From Gaiellasilicea sp963763755 (lineage in GTDB: Bacteria; Actinomycetota; Thermoleophilia; Gaiellales; Gaiellaceae), in the NCBI GenBank assembly GCA_963763755.1, contig CAVXQE010000010.1:186001-250000 (forward strand): 64,000 nt of DNA, read 5' to 3'. The notes below the pieces were generated by a model. It did no database searches. It saw only the letters and a program-made list of their open reading frames with translations, and was not told the origin of the DNA. This document shows positions 1 to 8,893 of this stretch, one piece after another. Every line of letters begins with the position of its first letter. Position 1 is the first letter of the stretch. Made by a program: the position numbers and the translations under genes.

Positions 1-1
1 C

Positions 2-301
2 GGTGGCGCCCTCCTGGCTGCCGCGGTCATCGCGGCGCTCTTCACGCGAAGCCGGTCGTGGCTTCTGTTTCAGGCGTTGGTCGGCGTCGCCGTTGCCATT
101 GTCGCTTGGAGGGTTGCGGGCGCGGCTGGCGCCTGGGCGGACGAGAACCCGGAGGGCTGCAGCGACTGCGGTGAAGGCGAATTGGTCGGTCTCATCCTGC
201 TGGTCGGCAACGTCGTCGGCTGGCTGATCGGCACAGGTCTGGGTGCGCCCATCGGCATGCGGAGATCCAGGCGACGGACGCTGTCGCACAGCCACGATTA
301 G
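2..301 (+). CDS. Integral membrane protein, C-terminal part
   Basis: This open frame runs in from the left edge of the window, so the true start is missing. It encodes about 99 residues with three hydrophobic stretches, the first two separated only by a short TRSRSW turn, then a small loop with two cysteines (GCSDCGEGE), a last hydrophobic segment rich in Gly and Val, and a basic tail (MRRSRRR). This is the pattern of a small polytopic inner-membrane protein. I do not recognise the family. Its TAG stop shares bases with the TAA stop of the convergent rlmN gene (TTAG at 298-301), which supports this reading frame. Confidence 0.5.
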   Translation, partial: GGALLAAAVIAALFTRSRSWLLFQALVGVAVAIVAWRVAGAAGAWADENPEGCSDCGEGELVGLILLVGNVVGWLIGTGLGAPIGMRRSRRRTLSHSHD

Positions 302-1285
302 TTGCGGGGGCTTGCGGCGAGCTGTCCGCACGCCGCGGCAATGTCACGGCCTCGCGTCAGCCGCACCGTGGACGGCACGCGCGCGCGGTCGAGCACGGAC
401 TTGAACGAGGCGATCGCCGCGCGGGACGCGCCGTCGTACATCCCGGTCGGGTTGTACGGGATCAGGTTCACCTTGAAGACCTTCGGGTCGAGAAGTTCGG
501 CGAGCTCTTTCGCCCGCGCGGGCGAGTCGTTCACGCCGGCGAGCATCACGTACTCGACGAAGACCTTGCGGCGGCGCAGTGCGAAGTAGCGGTAACACTC
601 TGCGAGCACGTCCTGCAAGGGGTAACGATCGTTCACCGGCATCAGCTCGGAGCGCAGCCGTGGATCGGCCGCGTGGATGGAGAGCGCGAGCCGGATCGGC
701 ACGTCGACCTCGTCGATGAACCGCGTGAGGCCCGGCAGCCAGCCCACGGTCGAGATCGTCGTCCGCCGGTGCGTGATCCCGATCTGCGGCAGGCGCCGGG
801 CCGCCGCGAGCACCTCGTCGACGTTGAGGAACGGCTCTCCCATCCCCATGAACACGAGATGGTTCACGGGCTCGATCCGGCGGAAGTGCAGCACCTGGTC
901 GAGGATCTCCGACGAGCGCAGGTTGCGGCCGAAGCGCATCGCCCCCGTGGCGCAGAACGTGCACGTGAGCGGGCAGCCCGACTGCGAGGAGACGCAGATC
1001 GAGCGGCGGCCGTCGCGGTAGCGCATCAGCACCGCCTCGACCGGATGGCCGTCGGACGTTCGGAAGAGCGCCTTGACGGTGCCGTCCGCGGAGTGGGCCT
1101 CGTCCTCGAGCGAGAGCGTGGAGAACGGGACCGTCTCCGTCGAGCTCCTCGCGGAGGGCGCGCGGGAGGTTCGTCATCTCGGCGTAGCCGGCGACCCCGC
1201 GCGCAGCCCATTCCCACACCTGGCCGGCGCGGAAGGCGGGCTCGCCTCGGTCGGCAAGCGTCTGTTCGAGCAGCATCAGATCCAC
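298..1285 (-). CDS. rlmN: Dual-specificity 23S rRNA/tRNA adenine-C2 methyltransferase RlmN, frameshifted
   Basis: RlmN is a radical-SAM enzyme that methylates C2 of A2503 in 23S rRNA and A37 of some tRNAs. The radical-SAM cluster motif CPLTCTFC (CxxxCxxC) is present. The two mechanistic cysteines of the family are also present: one in ICVSSQ, seven residues before the cluster, and one in AACGQL near the C terminus. The N-terminal part (MDLMLLEQTLADRGEPAFRA) lies in one frame and everything from about TVPFSTLSLEDE onward in the next. The switch is near position 1135-1145, and the full span is a multiple of three plus one. I read this as one extra base rather than a decayed gene, because both halves are well conserved. 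The gene is convergent with the membrane protein at the left edge. Confidence 0.85.
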
Positions 1286-1308
1286 GCGTTCAAGGTAGCT
1301 TCTTGCCT

Positions 1309-2343
1309 GTGATCGACCTTCGCTCCGACACCGCGACGCAGCCGACAGAGGGGATGCGCGCAGCGATCGCCGCCGCCGTCGTCGGCGACGAGCAGAAGCG
1401 CGAGGATCCGACCGTCAACGAGCTGGAGGCTCGTGCAGCTGCGCTGCTCGGCCAGGACGAGGCCATCTTCGTCCCGACCGCGACGATGGCGAACCAGATC
1501 GCGCTGCGCCTGCACACCGAGCTCGGCGACGAGCTCGTCGGTGAGGAGAACTCGCACGTGTTCATCTCGGAGCTCGGCGGTCCCGCCGTCCACTCGGGCG
1601 TCATCACGCGAGGGCTTCCCGGTGCTGCCGGGCGGTTCAGCGTCGAGCAGGTGCGCGCCGCGTACCGCGTCCCGTACATCCATTCGCCGCGCACCCGCGT
1701 TGTCTGGGTGGAGAACACGCACAACGCGAGCGGCGGGCGGATCTGGCCGCTCGAGGAGATCGACGAGCTCCGCAGCCTCTGCGACGAGCTCGGCCTCCGC
1801 TTCCATCTCGACGGCGCCCGGCTGCTGAACGCAGCGATCGGCAGCGGGGAGGACGCCGCGACGATCGGCAGGCGCTTCGACACCGTCACGCTCTGTCTCT
1901 CCAAGGGTCTCGGCTGCCCGCTCGGCGCGCTCCTTGCCGGCTCCGCCGAGGTGATGACGAACGCGCGCCGCATGAAGCACCTCTTCGGCGGTGCCATGCG
2001 CCAGGCGGGGATCGTCGCCGCGGCCGGTGTCTACGCCCTCGACCACCACGTCGACCGGCTCGCCGACGACCATGCGCGCGCCAAGCAGCTCGCTCTCGGG
2101 CTCGCCGAGGCGGGACTCGCGGTCGATCCCGACCGGGTCGAGACGAACTTCGTCCAGCTCGATGTCGCGCCGCTCTCGAAGGAGGAGGCGATTCGGCTGC
2201 TGGCCGAGCACGGCGTCGCTCTGTCCGCGACCATCCACCCGTCGGTGCTGCGCGCCGTCACGCACCTCGACGTCGGCGACGCGGACATCGAGGGCGCGCT
2301 CGAGGCGATTCCGCGCGCATTGGGAGCGCGTGTCCGCGCCTGA
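1309..2343 (+). CDS. ltaE: Low-specificity L-threonine aldolase (PLP-dependent)
   Basis: This enzyme cleaves L-threonine or L-allo-threonine to glycine and acetaldehyde with pyridoxal phosphate. The 344-residue protein begins VIDLRSDTATQPT, the family's hallmark N terminus. It carries HLDGARLLNA (PLP-binding Asp) and TLCLSKGLGCP, where the Lys forms the Schiff base, and has normal family length. I chose GTG at 1309 because the conserved IDLRSDT block begins immediately after it. The frame stays open far upstream, but that extension runs over the opposite-strand rlmN and is not protein-like. It is divergent from rlmN with about 23 bp between starts. Confidence 0.92.
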   Translation: MIDLRSDTATQPTEGMRAAIAAAVVGDEQKREDPTVNELEARAAALLGQDEAIFVPTATMANQIALRLHTELGDELVGEENSHVFISELGGPAVHSGVITRGLPGAAGRFSVEQVRAAYRVPYIHSPRTRVVWVENTHNASGGRIWPLEEIDELRSLCDELGLRFHLDGARLLNAAIGSGEDAATIGRRFDTVTLCLSKGLGCPLGALLAGSAEVMTNARRMKHLFGGAMRQAGIVAAAGVYALDHHVDRLADDHARAKQLALGLAEAGLAVDPDRVETNFVQLDVAPLSKEEAIRLLAEHGVALSATIHPSVLRAVTHLDVGDADIEGALEAIPRALGARVRA

Positions 2344-2398
2344 GCCGCTCCGGCAGCCTGGTCGTCAGCGCCGCGAGCCCTCGACGTTCTGAGCCCTC

Positions 2399-3445
2399 CT
2401 AGAAGCGCTCGCCCGCCTGGTAGAAGACGAAGGCCACGCCGACGTAGGCGGCGACGAGGATCCCGCCGCGCAGGCGGCTCGTGCGGCCGTCGAAGAGCAC
2501 CGCGACCGTGATCAGGAGCGCGGCGGCGAGCATGGCGATCTCGACCTGCCGGAACGAGAGCGCGAGCGGCTCGATCAGCCACGAGAGAAGAGCGACGGCC
2601 GGGATCAGGAAGACCGCCACCTGGGCCGCCGACGAGAGTGCAATCTCGGCCGCCAGCTGGATCTTCCCCCGGTAGGCGACGATCACTGCTCCGCCGTGCT
2701 CGGCCGCGTTGCCGACGATCGCGACGATCACCGCGGCGACGAAGAAGTCGGAGAGGCCCGCCTTCTCGGCGAAGACCTCCAACGAGCCGACGAGCACCTC
2801 GGCGACGAGCGCTGTGGCGACCGTCGCGACGCCGAGGACGACGAGCGCGAAACGGAACGACCAGCCGCCGCTTTCGGCCTCGTCGCCGGTCGCGACGTGC
2901 TGTTGCCGGTGCCGTCGCAGCGAGTACCACGTGGCTATGACGTAGAGCACGAGCAGGGCGATCGAGACCGGGACCGTCAGGTGTGCGAGCGAGTCGCGGT
3001 CAGGATCGCCGTCCCAGCCCGGGACCGCGACGATCATGAAGAGAAGCGTGGCGATGCCGATCAGCCCGAACGAGACGAAACTCGACGCGCGGTCGGTGCG
3101 GCCGACTCCGCCGGCGATCAGCGAGAAGCCGAGTACGAGCAGCAGGTTGCCGATCACCGAGCCGGTGAGCGAGCCGCGCACGACCTCGGTCAAGCCCTCG
3201 TGGACGGCGATGAGCGCGATGATCAGCTCCGGCGCGTTCCCGAAGGTCGCGTTCAGGAAGCCGCCGATGCCCGGCCCCGTGTGCTCGGCTGCGTGCTCGG
3301 TCGCCTCTCCGATCAGCCACGCGAGCGGAATCAACGCCAGCGCGGAGAGCACGAATTCGAGGGTCGGATCGAGGTCCGCGACGTAGTGCAGCAGGACGAC
3401 GAGCGGGGCGAGCGCAAGCAATCCGTAGAGGATGCGACGGACCAT
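2399..3445 (-). CDS. Ca2+/cation:H+ antiporter (CaCA superfamily, CAX/ChaA type)
   Basis: This is a membrane exchanger that exports Ca2+ or related cations against protons. The 348-residue protein has about eleven hydrophobic segments and the two inverted alpha-repeat motifs of the family: GFLNATFGNAPELIIA in the first half and VAIVGNAAEHGGAVIV in the second, each with the conserved GN(A)xE core. I start at ATG 3445 (MVRRILYGLL), which places the first membrane helix directly after the start; the open frame reaches 3526, but that extension is basic and not helix-like. It is convergent with the threonine aldolase, with 55 bp between stops. Confidence 0.88.
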   Translation of the reverse strand: MVRRILYGLLALAPLVVLLHYVADLDPTLEFVLSALALIPLAWLIGEATEHAAEHTGPGIGGFLNATFGNAPELIIALIAVHEGLTEVVRGSLTGSVIGNLLLVLGFSLIAGGVGRTDRASSFVSFGLIGIATLLFMIVAVPGWDGDPDRDSLAHLTVPVSIALLVLYVIATWYSLRRHRQQHVATGDEAESGGWSFRFALVVLGVATVATALVAEVLVGSLEVFAEKAGLSDFFVAAVIVAIVGNAAEHGGAVIVAYRGKIQLAAEIALSSAAQVAVFLIPAVALLSWLIEPLALSFRQVEIAMLAAALLITVAVLFDGRTSRLRGGILVAAYVGVAFVFYQAGERF

Positions 3446-3533
3446 GGCCGCGTACCCTATCCGCGCGGACTGCCTGAAGATCGGCCGTTTGTCAAGTCTT
3501 GCGCAGTGCCGCGGGACCGCACACAATCCAGGC

Positions 3534-3945
3534 GTGGAACAGTCCGTGCAGGCACCGAGCGAGCTGCCTCTCCGACCTCAGGACGAGGTGGAGTGCCGCC
3601 GGTGCGAGGTGCACTGCGACAAGGTCGTCTACCCCGGGGCATGCATCGAGCGCTCGTGCCCGTTCGTCTACGCCTACGAGGCGTGGGGGCACACGTACGT
3701 CGGCTGCATGCAGCGTGTCTACGGGGTCGAGATCGATCTCGACCTGCTGCGCGCGGCTGAGGCGCGGCAGGAGGGATTCGGCGGGATCCGCGCGACCGGG
3801 CGCGCCGCTGCCGATGTGCAAGGTCGAGGTCGCGGCCTGCTACGAGTCGCGCACGGACGAGATCGGCTGCCGGAATCCGGAGTTCCACGAGGTTCCGCGC
3901 GCGCGGCCGAGCTTCCGCGTGATCGCGCAGATCACGCCGAGGTAG
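3534..3945 (+). CDS. Small Cys-rich conserved protein of unknown function, frameshifted
   Basis: The protein starts at GTG 3534 (VEQSVQAP) and is about 136 residues once one extra base near 3798-3805 is ignored. The first part has ECRRCEVHCDK, then CIERSC and GCMQ; the part after the frame change has PMCKVEVAACYES and EIGCRNPEFHEVP. The spacing of at least eight cysteines, including CxxCxxxC, suggests metal binding or disulphides. There is no signal peptide or membrane segment, so a cytosolic metal-binding role is more likely. I recognise the sequence style as a conserved actinobacterial hypothetical but know of no assigned function. Its 3' end overlaps the convergent nucleotidyltransferase-like gene by 14 bp. 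Confidence 0.6.
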
Positions 3946-4507
3946 AAGCGCCCTCCACGTAGGCGCGGTACTGCTGGTGTGTCCGCACGCCGTGGTCGAG
4001 CACCGCGGTGTAGATCCCGTAGCTGCTGTACCACGGCCGCTCGAGACAGCATTCCTTGATCGAGAGGATGGCCTCACGCGCCTCGGGTGTCAGCTTCGGC
4101 GGCAACGACTCCAGGTGCTCGAGGTCGAACTGGCGGCTGTCCTCGTGGATGAACCAGACGTCGAGGTTCCAGTCTGTTCCCGCCTCACTCCGGTAGCGCG
4201 GGCCCCAGTAGACGCCGTCGGGATAGTTCGGGTCGACATTCCAGTCGCCGGTGTCGTCACGGAAGCGCAGCTCACGGATCCGCGGGTGCCCGGCGAGCGG
4301 GGCGAGGGCCGTGAAGATCGCCGCAGTTTCGAGCACGGGGCAGAGCACCGTCACGTCGATGTCTCGCGCGACCATCAGGCCGAGCGCGACGCTCCCGACC
4401 TGCACCGGCCGCCCGACTTCCTGGAGCAGCTGCAGCAGGTCGAGGTCCGCGAGCACCGCGGCGGCCTCGTCCTGCAGTGCCTGCTGCTGGTCGAGCAGGC
4501 CGCTCAC
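3932..4507 (-). CDS. Minimal nucleotidyltransferase-like protein
   Basis: The 191-residue protein contains VGSVALGLMVARDIDVTV, which fits the GS-x(9-12)-DxD signature of the polymerase-beta nucleotidyltransferase superfamily. A third candidate carboxylate lies in DWNLDVWFI. Such proteins transfer NMP groups to small molecules, RNA or proteins; the substrate here cannot be told. A possible Glu/Asp-rich helical N terminus precedes the core. The start ATG overlaps the stop of endonuclease IV by 4 bp, so the two are cotranscribed and translationally coupled. The family assignment rests on this one motif and its spacing. Confidence 0.6.
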   Translation of the reverse strand: MSGLLDQQQALQDEAAAVLADLDLLQLLQEVGRPVQVGSVALGLMVARDIDVTVLCPVLETAAIFTALAPLAGHPRIRELRFRDDTGDWNVDPNYPDGVYWGPRYRSEAGTDWNLDVWFIHEDSRQFDLEHLESLPPKLTPEAREAILSIKECCLERPWYSSYGIYTAVLDHGVRTHQQYRAYVEGASTSA

Positions 4508-5361
4508 CGGCGCTTCTTCTTCGTCCAGCGCTTGTGGAGGTCGCGCAGCTTCTGCACCTCCGGCGCGTCAGGTCCGTGGCCGTCCGGTCCCGGCGTCTCC
4601 ATCACAGCGGGTAGGGCCTGGACGGCAGGGTGGGCGAGGAAGGCGCCGAGCCGCTCGCCCAGCTCGCCTTCGAGCACATTCGCGTGCCGGTCGCGATTCG
4701 ACCCCAGCGGCGCCTCAGCGTCATTGACATGCAGCGCTCGCAGCCGGTCGAGGCCGATGCGGGCGTCGAGGTCGGCGAGCACCTCGGTGACCGTATCCGG
4801 ATCGCCGACGTCGACGCCGGAGACGTAGAGATGGCACGAATCGAGGCAGATGCCGAGCCGCGGATGGCCGCCGAGCGCGTCGACGAGCGCTGCCAGCTCG
4901 TCGAGCGAGCGGCCCATCGTGTTGCCTGTTCCGGCGGAGTTCTCGAGCAGGAGCCAGGTCGCGCCGGAGCAGCGGTCGAGAACCTGCTCGAGCGCGGGGA
5001 CGCAGCGAGCGAGCCCAGCCTCGAAGCCGGTTCCGAGATGCGAGCCGACGTGGAAGACCACACCGTCGGCCTCGATTGCGCAGGCGGCGTCCATGGTGGC
5101 GCGCATCGTCTCGATGCTCTTGCCGTACATCGTCTCGTCGGGCGTGGCGAGGTTGCAGAGATAGAGGGCATGGACGAGTACGTTCTGAATCCCCGTCTCC
5201 GCCCGCCGCTCGCGGAAGCGAGCGAGATCCTCCTCGGCGTGGACGGGGAAGTGCCACGTTCGCGGGCTCTGGGCGAACAGCTGCACCGCGTCCGCACCGA
5301 TCTCGGCCGCCCGGTCGACTGCCCCCTTGATGCCGCCATTGCAGTGGGCTCCGAACAGCAC
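4504..5361 (-). CDS. nfo: Endonuclease IV (AP endonuclease, deoxyribonuclease IV)
   Basis: This base-excision-repair enzyme cuts 5' to abasic sites with three metal ions. The 285-residue TIM barrel keeps every metal ligand I can place: His in LVHALYLCN, His in FHVGSHLG, Glu in LLENSAG, Asp and His in CLDSCHLY, His in LHVNDAE, Asp-x-His in NRDRHAN, and Glu in AVMETPG. The tail is lysine-rich (KKKRR). The start is GTG. It leads a two-gene unit with the nucleotidyltransferase-like gene and is divergent from gltX with 22 bp between starts. Confidence 0.95.
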   Translation of the reverse strand: MLFGAHCNGGIKGAVDRAAEIGADAVQLFAQSPRTWHFPVHAEEDLARFRERRAETGIQNVLVHALYLCNLATPDETMYGKSIETMRATMDAACAIEADGVVFHVGSHLGTGFEAGLARCVPALEQVLDRCSGATWLLLENSAGTGNTMGRSLDELAALVDALGGHPRLGICLDSCHLYVSGVDVGDPDTVTEVLADLDARIGLDRLRALHVNDAEAPLGSNRDRHANVLEGELGERLGAFLAHPAVQALPAVMETPGPDGHGPDAPEVQKLRDLHKRWTKKKRR

Positions 5362-5383
5362 GCCGATAACCTAGCCAGCGCGA

Positions 5384-6643
5384 ATGTCCGTACGAGTCCG
5401 AATGGCCCCGAGCCCGACCGGTTTTCTCCACATCGGCGGCGTCCGCACGTTCCTCTTCAACTGGCTCTTCGCTCGCGGCCACGGCGGCGAGTGCCTGCTC
5501 CGGATCGAGAACACGGACACGAACCGTGAGGTCGCCGAGTCGGTCGAGCAGATCGAGCGCTCGCTCACGTGGCTCGGGATCGACTGGAACGGTGAGGTGA
5601 CCTTCCAGCTCGACCGGCTCGAGCGCTGCCAGCAGGAGGCGCGGCGCCTCGTCGAGGAGGGGAAGGCGTACGAGGACGACGGGGCGATCCGGTTCCGGAT
5701 GCCCAACGAGGGGACGACCGCCTGGGACGATGCGGTGAAGGGCCGCATCGAGTTTCCGAACGAGCAGCTCGAGGATCTCGTGCTCGTTCGCTCCGATGGC
5801 CGTCCGACCTACAACTTCGCGTCCCCGGTGGAGGACTGGCTCGACGGGATCACGCATGTCATCCGCGGCGACGACCACGTTTCGAACACGCCGAAGCAGA
5901 TCCTCATCCTGCAGGCGCTCGGATCGGAGATCCCGACCTACGCTCACGTCCCGAGCGTCTTCGGCGAGGACGGGAAGAAGCTCTCGAAGCGGCACGGCGC
6001 CGTCTCGGTGGACGAGTTCCGAGCGGCGGGGTACATCGCGCCGGCCCTGATGAACTTCCTCGCCCTGCTCGGCTGGGCGCCCGACGGCGAGACGACGATC
6101 ATGTCGAACGAGGAGCTGATCGAGCGCTTCTCGCTCGAGCGGGTCGGCGAAAGCCCCGCGACATTCGACTACGCGAAGCTCGACTGGATGAACGGCGTGT
6201 ACCTACGCGCGCTGTCTCCCGAGGAGTACGCCGAGACGCTGCTGCAGTACCTGCGAGAGCAGGGCAACGACTGGGACGAGCAGCGGGTACACGCCGCCGT
6301 GCCGCTCGTGCAGGAGAAGATCGCTCAGCTCGGCGAGTTCCCGGAGTTCGCGGGCTTCCTCTTCCACGACGTCGAGCCCGACCCGGCCCTGCTCGATCCG
6401 GGCGTCCTCGCAGCCGCAGCCGAGGCGCTCGAGGGCGTCGAGCCGTTCACGGCCGAGCGAATCGAAGCCGCATTGAAGGAGCTGTGCGAGCGGCTCGGCC
6501 TGAAGCCGCGGCAGGCGTTCCAGCCGATCCGCGTTGCCGTGACCGGCTCGAAGGTGTCGCCTGGTCTGTACGAGAGCCTGGAGCTCCTCGGCCGCGAGGA
6601 GTCGCTCGTTCGAATCAGCCGGGCGGCCTCGGTGGCGGCTTGA
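5384..6643 (+). CDS. gltX: Glutamyl-tRNA synthetase, compact form
   Basis: This enzyme charges tRNA-Glu with glutamate (class I synthetase). The ATP-binding signatures are HIGG near residue 16 (HIGH in most) and KLSKRHG near residue 203; PTYNFASPV and HVIRGDDHVSNTP are also typical. At 419 residues it is shorter than the usual 460-490. The missing stretch is visible: where most bacterial GluRS have a Cys-containing connective segment after the KAY motif, this one runs KAYEDDGAIRFRMPNEG directly. The rest of the protein, including the anticodon-binding helices, aligns by eye without disruption, so I read this as a natural compact form. Confidence 0.93.
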   Translation: MSVRVRMAPSPTGFLHIGGVRTFLFNWLFARGHGGECLLRIENTDTNREVAESVEQIERSLTWLGIDWNGEVTFQLDRLERCQQEARRLVEEGKAYEDDGAIRFRMPNEGTTAWDDAVKGRIEFPNEQLEDLVLVRSDGRPTYNFASPVEDWLDGITHVIRGDDHVSNTPKQILILQALGSEIPTYAHVPSVFGEDGKKLSKRHGAVSVDEFRAAGYIAPALMNFLALLGWAPDGETTIMSNEELIERFSLERVGESPATFDYAKLDWMNGVYLRALSPEEYAETLLQYLREQGNDWDEQRVHAAVPLVQEKIAQLGEFPEFAGFLFHDVEPDPALLDPGVLAAAAEALEGVEPFTAERIEAALKELCERLGLKPRQAFQPIRVAVTGSKVSPGLYESLELLGREESLVRISRAASVAA

Positions 6644-6911
6644 GCGGCGCCAGTGGATCGAGTGCGTGCTGGAACGCGGCCCAGGCCCGTCTGCGGTAGC
6701 TCGCGCTCGGCACCGGGATTTCGATCCCCAGTTCGCTCATCTTCGTCTCCCCGATCTTCGTCTCCGCCGGTGTAGCGGAGTGCTCGGTGCTCTTTCCCGA
6801 ATTTGTCATTTTCAATAGGTAAACGAAGATTGCGTCCGATCCGGTACGGCGCGAGGCCGGAACCAGGTTAGGATTCGCCTTGATATGGGCGGCGAAGGGG
6901 GGCGCACGCAC

Positions 6912-7262
6912 TTGAAGACCGTGCTCGTCGTTGACGACGAGCGCTCGCTGCGCCTGCTCTGCCGGGTCAATCTCGAGCTCGAGGGTCACCGCGTGCTCGA
7001 GGCTGCCACGCTCGCCGAGGCCCGGGCGCTGGTCGAGCGGGAATCGCCGGACGTCGTCCTCCTGGACGTCCACCTCGGCAACGAGGACGGGCTGGAGCTG
7101 CTCGACGAGCTCGAGGCACTCGACACACCGTCGCGTGTCGTTCTTCTCTCCGGCACGAGCGAGATCGGGCCCGAGCTGCGCGCCCGTGTCGACGGCGTGA
7201 TCGGGAAGCCGTTCGACCTCAAGCGGCTCACGGCAGCCGTTTCAGGCGCCACCCTCAGGTAG
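6912..7262 (+). CDS. Single-domain response regulator (receiver only)
   Basis: The protein is a stand-alone phosphoacceptor domain of about 116 residues. It has the acidic pair VDDE, the phosphorylated Asp in LLDVHLG, the switch Ser/Thr in LLSGTS and the conserved Lys in IGKPF. There is no output domain, so it probably passes phosphate on or acts by protein contact. I prefer TTG 6912: it is preceded by a purine-rich GAAGGGGGG and puts KTVLVVDDE at the very N terminus. ATG 6885 is possible but lacks a ribosome site. No kinase gene is adjacent. Confidence 0.8.
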   Translation: MKTVLVVDDERSLRLLCRVNLELEGHRVLEAATLAEARALVERESPDVVLLDVHLGNEDGLELLDELEALDTPSRVVLLSGTSEIGPELRARVDGVIGKPFDLKRLTAAVSGATLR

Positions 7263-7272
7263 TGTCGGCGCC

Positions 7273-8781
7273 GTGAGCGTCGCCTCCGTCAGAACCCCTG
7301 CCGACTATGAAGAGCGCCTTGCGCGCTACCTCTTCGAGCGCTCCGAAGAGGGACGCGCCGTGCGGGTCGGCGAGAAGGAAGTCTCCGAGCAGGCCGCGAT
7401 CGTCGAGCGCTTCCGCGACCTCTTCTCGACCGCGCAGGTCGACGTGCTCCGAGCCGCGGAGGAGTCTGCGAGCGGCGACGAGCGCGAGCTGCTCTACCGG
7501 CTGCGAAAGACCTGCGAGTCGGGGATCATCGCCGCCGAGCTCGCGGCACGGGAGGACGAGCTCGAAAACCGGATCCTGGCCGCGCGGGTCGTCTGGCGCG
7601 GCGAGGAGCTGCCGCTGAGGAATGCGCAGGCGAAGCTCGCCGTGCTGACCGGTTACGGCGACCGCGACGAGCTCGGCTCGCTCGCGAACGCCGTCAGTGC
7701 GGGGTTCAACGACGACAGGCGTGAGCTCCTGGCGGCCGGCGAGGCACTCGAGGCCGAGCTCTCGGGCGAGCCCGACCCCGTCGCGCGGAACGGTGAAGAG
7801 AAGGGAATCTCACTGGAGGAGCTCGAGCGCGTGCTCGACGCGGCCAGCCGCGCCTCGGCCGCCGCATACGACGGCCTGCGCGACCGTTGGTTCGAGAAGC
7901 TGCTCGGCCCCGAGCGCGAGGAGTTTCCGACCTCGAACCACACGAGCTATCTGCGCCGGCTCTCTCCGTTCGACCAGACGTACACGAAGGAGCAAGCCGT
8001 GCCGGTGTGCGTCGCGTCTCTCGCAGCACTCGGCCTGGACATGGCCGCGATGCCCGGGATCAGGCTCGACCTGGACGACCGGCCGCAGAAGTCACCGCGG
8101 GCTTGCGTGATCGCCTCGGACCCACCGAACGTCGTCCACCTGATCACACGCGCTCAGGGCGGCCTCCACGACTACCAGGCGTTCCTGCACGAGGCCGGGC
8201 ACGCACTCCACTACGCGGGCGTCGATCCCGAGCTCCCGTACACCTTCCGCAAGCTGTCGCGCGACCACGCGCTGACCGAGATCTACAGCTACATCGTCGA
8301 AGCGATCTCGAGAGAGCCGGGCTGGCACGCCGAGCACTTCGGGCTCTCGGACGAGCAGGCTCAGGAGAATGCCGAGGCGACGGTCTTCCTCGAGGCGCTG
8401 CTCTTCCGCCGCTACACGGCGAAGCTCCAGTTCGAGCTCGAGTTCTGGGGCCGTTTCAGCGAGGACGGAGGCACTGCGGGCGGCTACTCCGAGCGGCTCA
8501 CGGGTGCCACCGGCATCCGCTATCCGGCAGAGAACTACCTGTCCGACATGGACTCCGGCTTCTACTCGGCCGACTACCTTCGTGCCTGGATCCGCTCGGC
8601 GCAGCTGCGGCAGCATCTCGTCCGCGAGGTGGGGGAGGACTGGTGGCGCAGCCCGGAGACCGGCGATCGCCTGCGCGAGCTCTTCCGCGAGGGCACGCGT
8701 CCGACGAGCGAGGAGATCGCAGCGCGAATCGGCTACGAGGCGCTCGACACTGCGCCTCTCTTGCACGAGCTCGGCGCCTAG
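7273..8781 (+). CDS. M3-family zinc metallopeptidase (oligoendopeptidase-like)
   Basis: This is a predicted cytosolic thimet/oligopeptidase-type enzyme that trims short peptides. The zinc site HEAGHALH (HExxH) lies near residue 305, and the third ligand is expected in the following helix (HALTEIYSYIVEAI). The 502-residue protein has no signal peptide or membrane segment and is almost entirely charged alpha helix before the catalytic domain, as in the family. The GTG start at 7273 follows the receiver gene by 10 bp, so the two are probably cotranscribed. Confidence 0.82.
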   Translation: MSVASVRTPADYEERLARYLFERSEEGRAVRVGEKEVSEQAAIVERFRDLFSTAQVDVLRAAEESASGDERELLYRLRKTCESGIIAAELAAREDELENRILAARVVWRGEELPLRNAQAKLAVLTGYGDRDELGSLANAVSAGFNDDRRELLAAGEALEAELSGEPDPVARNGEEKGISLEELERVLDAASRASAAAYDGLRDRWFEKLLGPEREEFPTSNHTSYLRRLSPFDQTYTKEQAVPVCVASLAALGLDMAAMPGIRLDLDDRPQKSPRACVIASDPPNVVHLITRAQGGLHDYQAFLHEAGHALHYAGVDPELPYTFRKLSRDHALTEIYSYIVEAISREPGWHAEHFGLSDEQAQENAEATVFLEALLFRRYTAKLQFELEFWGRFSEDGGTAGGYSERLTGATGIRYPAENYLSDMDSGFYSADYLRAWIRSAQLRQHLVREVGEDWWRSPETGDRLRELFREGTRPTSEEIAARIGYEALDTAPLLHELGA

Positions 8782-8801
8782 TCCGTGTGTGTCAATCCGC
8801 C

Positions 8802-8830
8802 TTGACGCCGTCCGTCCGTCGTCGTACCGT
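8802..8830 (+). promoter_or_regulatory. Putative sigma70-type promoter of the Liv/acyl-CoA operon
   Basis: TTGACG (8802-8807) and TACCGT (8825-8830) are separated by 17 bp, upstream of the substrate-binding-protein gene at 8894. The leader then ends in a good ribosome site (ACGGAGG). No stem-loop is obvious between this and the preceding peptidase gene. Confidence 0.4.
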
Positions 8831-8893
8831 ACACCTGAATCGGGTCTCAGGTTTGGGCCTGGTCATGCTTTTCTTCTCACGGAGGTCAGGGAG

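Noticed and set aside
6615..6809. Possible 64-residue minus-strand gene between gltX and the receiver gene
   Set aside because: It starts MTNSGKSTEHS and overlaps the gltX end by 29 bp, but it has no ribosome site and no recognisable homology; a direct repeat GAGACGAAGAT makes part of it look low-complexity.
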